From Stenotrophomonas maltophilia (lineage in GTDB: Bacteria; Pseudomonadota; Gammaproteobacteria; Xanthomonadales; Xanthomonadaceae), in the NCBI GenBank assembly GCA_002435595.1, contig DJBL01000108.1, positions 1 through 16,016 of the forward strand: a stretch of DNA of 16,016 nt. The letters run 5' to 3'. Both the position numbers and the translations under genes were made by a program. Below are positions 12,915 to 16,016 of this stretch, one piece after another. The notes under the pieces are model-generated. The model ran no database searches, had not been told where the DNA came from, and saw nothing but the letters and a program-made list of their open reading frames with translations. The number at the start of each line of letters is the position of its first letter. The first letter of the stretch is position 1.

Positions 12915-13940
12915 ATGAAAGCTGTGGGTCTGACGCATTACCTGCCGATCGACGATCCCGCATCCCTGCTCGACCTGAACGTGGCACCACCGGGTGAACC
13001 CGGCGGGTCGGATTTACGCGTGCGGGTGCACGCGATATCCGTCAATCCGGTCGACACCAAGCAACGTGCGCCGCGTGCCCAGGTGGAGCATCCACCCCGC
13101 ATCCTCGGCTACGACGCTGCCGGCGTGGTCGAGGCGGTGGGGCCGGAGGTGACCGCTTTCGCGCCCGGCGATGAGGTGTACTACGCCGGCGACGTCACCC
13201 GGCCCGGCTGCAACGCGCAGTGGCAGTGGGTGGATGAGCGGCTGGTGGGACGCAAGCCGGCCACGCTGGATTTCGCAGACGCCGCCGCATTGCCATTGAC
13301 CGCGCTCACCGCGTGGGAGCTGCTGTTCCAGCGCATGCCGTTACAGTTCGATGACCGTCGTCATGTCGGCCAGGTGCTGTTGATCATCGGCGGTGCCGGC
13401 GGCGTTGGTTCGATCGCGATCCAGTTGGCGCGGCATGCGGGCTTCCGCGTGGTCGCCACCGCCTCGCGCGAGGCGTCGATGCAGTGGTGCCGGCAGATGG
13501 GGGCCGATGCTGTGATCGATCACCGCCAGCCCCTGCCCGCACAGCTGCGCGCGCTGGGCATCGAGCAGGTGCATGCCGCGCTCAACCTGGCCGACACCGA
13601 CCACTACTGGGACGTGCTGGGTGAGCTGCTGGCCCCGCAGGGGCATGTGGGCCTGATCGTCGAACCGCGCGGCCCGCTGCGCATCGGTGACCCGTACAAG
13701 GCCAAGTGCATCGGCATCCACTGGGAGTTCATGTTCGCGCGGGCCCGGTTCCGCACCGCGGACAGGATCGAACAGCACCGCATCCTGAGCCGGGTGGGCA
13801 GCCTGGTCGATGCGGGCGCACTGCGCACCACGCGCAGCGCACACCTGGGCGCGATCAACGCGGCCAACCTGCGCCAGGCGCATCGTCAACTGGAAAGCGG
13901 CAGCGTGACCGGCAAGCTGGTGTTGTCCGGCTGGGACTGA
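12915..13940 (+). CDS. Zinc-type alcohol dehydrogenase family / quinone-oxidoreductase-like protein
   Basis: The 341-residue medium-chain dehydrogenase/reductase starts MKAVGLTHYLPIDDP, the N-terminus typical of the ZADH-like branch (TIGR02817-type). A GroES-like fold comes first (VHAISVNPVDTKQR, ILGYDAAGVVEAVG, FAPGDEVYYAG). The NAD(P)H-binding Rossmann domain follows, with GGAGGVGSIAIQLAR at 159-173. The GHE zinc motif of true alcohol dehydrogenases is absent (GYD in its place) and there is no structural-zinc cysteine cluster, so the enzyme is probably zinc-independent and reduces quinones or activated alkenes or aldehydes with NADPH. The substrate is unknown. The start at 12915 has GGGAG about 6 nt upstream; the frame is open further upstream to 12846, but that extension is low-complexity and unlike the family. 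No terminator is clear; a REP-like hairpin lies 38 bp after the stop. Confidence 0.92.
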   Translation: MKAVGLTHYLPIDDPASLLDLNVAPPGEPGGSDLRVRVHAISVNPVDTKQRAPRAQVEHPPRILGYDAAGVVEAVGPEVTAFAPGDEVYYAGDVTRPGCNAQWQWVDERLVGRKPATLDFADAAALPLTALTAWELLFQRMPLQFDDRRHVGQVLLIIGGAGGVGSIAIQLARHAGFRVVATASREASMQWCRQMGADAVIDHRQPLPAQLRALGIEQVHAALNLADTDHYWDVLGELLAPQGHVGLIVEPRGPLRIGDPYKAKCIGIHWEFMFARARFRTADRIEQHRILSRVGSLVDAGALRTTRSAHLGAINAANLRQAHRQLESGSVTGKLVLSGWD

Positions 13941-13978
13941 GCGCAACTGTCGGCGCGGATTGCCGCCCATCTGTATCT

Positions 13979-14003
13979 GTCGGCGGGCCTGCGGCCGACC
14001 TAC
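13979..14003 (-). repeat. Diverged GTAG REP-like element
   Basis: Arms GTCGGC (13979-13984) and GCCGAC (13994-13999) are followed by CTAC, so the minus strand reads GTAG then the stem. The loop is longer than in the other REPs. It lies between the dehydrogenase gene and the membrane-protein gene. Confidence 0.6.
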
Positions 14004-14031
14004 AGTCAAGCGCCCTCCCGATGACTCCACC

Positions 14032-14664
14032 ATGCCCACCTCGCTGCCCCTGCGCCTGCTGCAACTCGTGATCGGCCTGTTCCTGTACGGCATGGGCGCG
14101 GCCGTGATGATCCGCGCCGCGATCGGCGTAGCCCCTTGGGACGTGCTGTCGCAGGGCATCGCCCTGCAGACCCCGCTGTCCTTCGGCGTGGCCACCAACG
14201 TGATCGGCGCGCTGGTGCTGTTGCTGTGGTGGCCGATCCGGCAGAAGCCCGGGCTGGGCACGGTGCTCAACGTGATGCTGATCGGTCCCAGTGCGCAGTT
14301 TGGCCTGTGGCTGCTGCCGGAGGTGCAGGGCCTGGCCTGGCAGATTCCGATGTACCTGTGCGGCCTGCTGCTGGTCGCGCTGGCCACTGGCCTGTACATC
14401 GGCGCGCGCTTGGGCCCCGGCCCGCGCGATGGGCTGATGACCGGTCTGCACGCCCGCAGCGGCTGGCCGATCTGGATCGTGCGCAGCCTGATCGAAGGCA
14501 CGGTGCTGTTGATCGGCTGGCAGCTCGGCGGCAACGTCGGCGTGGGCACCCTCGCCTTCGCGCTGCTGATCGGCCCGCTCTGCGGCGTGACCCTGCCCTT
14601 GTTCGGGATGGGCAAACCGGCCCCGGCCCCCGCCGCGACGCCCCTGGAGCAGAGAGCCCCCTGA
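14032..14664 (+). CDS. YczE/YyaS/YitT-like integral membrane protein
   Basis: The 210-residue product has about six hydrophobic segments, near residues 8-28, 51-67, 76-95, 105-125, 146-165 and 171-191, and a Pro/Ala-rich cytoplasmic-type tail. The motif IGVAPWDVLSQGI (31-43) after the first segment and the partly matching LGPGPRDGLMTGL (127-139) later are hallmarks of the COG2364 (YczE/YitT-like) family and suggest an internal duplication of a three-helix unit. Its function is unknown; transport has been suggested for the family. The start at 14032 is chosen because the hydrophobic segment begins a few residues later. No clear ribosome binding site is visible, and the upstream in-frame extension to 13960 runs through the REP. 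The neighbours do not indicate a pathway. Confidence 0.87.
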   Translation: MPTSLPLRLLQLVIGLFLYGMGAAVMIRAAIGVAPWDVLSQGIALQTPLSFGVATNVIGALVLLLWWPIRQKPGLGTVLNVMLIGPSAQFGLWLLPEVQGLAWQIPMYLCGLLLVALATGLYIGARLGPGPRDGLMTGLHARSGWPIWIVRSLIEGTVLLIGWQLGGNVGVGTLAFALLIGPLCGVTLPLFGMGKPAPAPAATPLEQRAP

Positions 14665-14752
14665 GCCCGGGGCGGCGCCGAAGGCGCGGGGGCGTCTTGA
14701 TGGTGGTGAGACCGGTGCCCGCGGCTTGCCCAGCACAGCGTGGGGCGGCAGC

Positions 14753-14800
14753 GCGAATGCGATGGCGCAGCCGCCCCCCTTGCTCTCGGGGGGCATTCGC
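14753..14800. other. Compound hairpin between the membrane-protein gene and fadH
   Basis: Inner arms GCCCCCC (14773-14779) and GGGGGGC (14788-14794) pair around 8 nt. Outer arms GCGAAT (14753-14758) and ATTCGC (14795-14800) close the same structure, leaving a 14-nt bulge on the left. There is no T-run on either side, so it is not a typical terminator. Confidence 0.5.
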
Positions 14801-14819
14801 GGCACCCTTCACGCTTCCG

Positions 14820-14831
14820 TACGCAAGCGTA
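14820..14831. promoter_or_regulatory. 12-bp palindrome just before fadH
   Basis: TACGC-AA-GCGTA ends 5 bp before the fadH start codon. A second overlapping inverted repeat, ACGCTT (14811-14816) with AAGCGT (14825-14830), shares its right half. It could be an operator over the ribosome-binding region, and no Shine-Dalgarno sequence is visible there. Confidence 0.35.
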
Positions 14832-14836
14832 TCGAC

Positions 14837-16016
14837 ATGTCGCCAGCCGCCGAATCCCCCGCCTATCCCCATCTGTTCGCCCCGCTGGACCTGGGCTTCA
14901 CCCAGCTGCGCAACCGCATCCTGATGGGTTCGATGCACACCGGCCTGGAGGACCGCGCCCGCGACTTCCCGCGCCTGGCGGCCTACTTCGCCGAGCGCGC
15001 CGCCGGCGGGGTCGGACTGATCGTCACCGGTGGCTTTGCACCGAACGTGGTGGGCTGGCTCAAGCCGTTCGGCGGCAAGCTGTCCTGGCCGTGGGAAGTG
15101 CGCCCGCACCGTCAGGTGACCGCGGCGGTGCATGACAACGGCGGCAAGATCTGCCTGCAGTTGCTGCATGCCGGGCGCTACGCCTATCACCCCCTGTCGG
15201 TGGCACCGTCCAAGGCCAAGGCACCGATCAATCCATTCACCCCGAGAGCGCTGAGCGCCGGTGGCGTTGAACGCCACATCGCCGACTACGCGCGCAGCGC
15301 GCGGCTGGCGCGCGAGGCCGGCTACGACGGCGTGGAGGTGATGGGCTCGGAAGGCTACCTGATCAACGAGTTCATCGCTCCGCGCACCAACAAGCGCGCC
15401 GATCGCTGGGGCGGCGACGCGGCCCAGCGCATGCGCTTTGCCGTGGAGATCGTGCGGCGCATCCGCGAGGCCTGCGGCCCGGACTTCATCATCATCTACC
15501 GGTTGTCGCTGGTGGACCTGGTCGAGGACGGCAGCAACTGGGACGAGATCGTGCAGCAGGCCAAGGCGATCGAGGCCGCCGGCGCGACCCTGATCAACGC
15601 CGGCATCGGCTGGCACGAGGCCCGCATCCCCACCATTGCCACGTCGGTGCCGCGCGCGGCATTCGCCGGGGTCACCGCCAAGCTCAAGCCGCACGTGCAG
15701 GTGCCGGTGGTGGCCACCAACCGCATCAACATGCCCGACGTGGCCGAGCGCATCCTGGCCGACGGCGGAGCGGACATGGTGTCGCTGGCGCGGCCGCTGC
15801 TGGCCGACCCGCACTGGGCCAACAAGGCGCGCGCCGGCCGCCCCGAAGCGATCAACACCTGCATCGCCTGCAACCAGGCCTGCCTGGACCATGTGTTCGA
15901 GAACAAGACCGCCAGCTGCCTGGTCAACCCGCGCGCGGTGCACGAGACCGAACTGGTCTACCGCCCGGTGACCGCGGCCAAGCGCGTGGCGGTGGTCGGC
16001 GCCGGCCCGGCCGGCC
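14837..16016 (+). CDS. fadH: NADPH-dependent 2,4-dienoyl-CoA reductase, 3' end missing
   Basis: The frame is open from 14837 to the right edge (393 codons); the full enzyme is about 670-680 residues. FadH reduces 2,4-dienoyl-CoA from unsaturated fatty acids so that beta-oxidation can continue, using FMN, FAD and a 4Fe-4S cluster. The N-terminal old-yellow-enzyme barrel is complete: LFAPLDLGFTQLRNRILMGSMHTGLED, LQLLHAGRYAYHP, Y174 in GSEGYLINEF and H260 in GIGWHEARIPT. Both sit eight residues beyond the E. coli active-site Y166 and H252. Cluster cysteines C342, C345, C349 and C361 (CIACNQAC to SCLVNP) keep the E. coli spacing, also at offset eight. The visible part ends in VAVVGAGPAG, the start of the FAD-binding domain. 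No promoter was identified with confidence. Confidence 0.95.
   Translation, partial: MSPAAESPAYPHLFAPLDLGFTQLRNRILMGSMHTGLEDRARDFPRLAAYFAERAAGGVGLIVTGGFAPNVVGWLKPFGGKLSWPWEVRPHRQVTAAVHDNGGKICLQLLHAGRYAYHPLSVAPSKAKAPINPFTPRALSAGGVERHIADYARSARLAREAGYDGVEVMGSEGYLINEFIAPRTNKRADRWGGDAAQRMRFAVEIVRRIREACGPDFIIIYRLSLVDLVEDGSNWDEIVQQAKAIEAAGATLINAGIGWHEARIPTIATSVPRAAFAGVTAKLKPHVQVPVVATNRINMPDVAERILADGGADMVSLARPLLADPHWANKARAGRPEAINTCIACNQACLDHVFENKTASCLVNPRAVHETELVYRPVTAAKRVAVVGAGPAG

Noticed and set aside
12654..12938. Minus-strand frame of 94 codons between ompA and the dehydrogenase gene
   Set aside because: No ribosome binding site, no recognisable domain, and it overlaps the start of the dehydrogenase gene and the ompA promoter region.

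Overview
The window looks like chromosomal DNA of a Stenotrophomonas species or a close relative in the Xanthomonadaceae. It is GC-rich and tightly packed. It carries GTAG-headed stem-loop repeats of the kind known in S. maltophilia (SMAG/REP elements), an S46 dipeptidyl-peptidase, a TorF-type outer-membrane protein, and L-threonine dehydrogenase and 2-amino-3-ketobutyrate ligase genes that are close together but not in one operon. No mobile-element genes, CRISPR array, tRNA or rRNA were seen.

Layout, left to right. Positions 1-2700 (minus strand) hold a histidine phosphatase, folC and a DedD-like SPOR protein that runs off the left edge. This is the folC-dedD part of the accD-folC-dedD-cvpA-purF neighbourhood of gammaproteobacteria. 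A perfect 27-bp palindrome, REP elements and a terminator separate it from an S46 exopeptidase (2901-5063, minus). tdh (5257-6279, plus), a TorF-like porin gene (6425-7126, minus) and kbl (7322-8533, plus) follow. Tdh and Kbl together turn threonine into glycine and acetyl-CoA.

Positions 8542-9069 are a nested repeat array: five GTAG-type REPs in alternating orientation, seven full or partial copies of a short GC-rich unit, and a tandem duplication of the whole block. Its last partial unit overlaps the stop codon of a small lipoprotein gene. The lipoprotein (9067-9408), an S4-domain RNA pseudouridine synthase (9501-10334) and a second exported protein (10357-10875) form a minus-strand cluster. 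The two exported proteins share a C-terminal module with the core EFDAWMKA, and I recognise no described function for it.

Positions 10876-11454 contain two inverted copies of a structured element of about 100 bp. Both the outer arms and the inner hairpin differ between copies but stay self-complementary, which suggests selection on structure. Then come ompA (11455-12546, minus), a zinc-type alcohol dehydrogenase family gene (12915-13940, plus), a YczE/YitT-like membrane protein (14032-14664, plus) and the 5' part of fadH (14837 to the right edge).

The genes are mostly ordinary housekeeping or envelope genes. The material most worth a second look is the non-coding repeat structure, the palindrome upstream of the phosphatase gene, and the EFDAWMKA protein pair.
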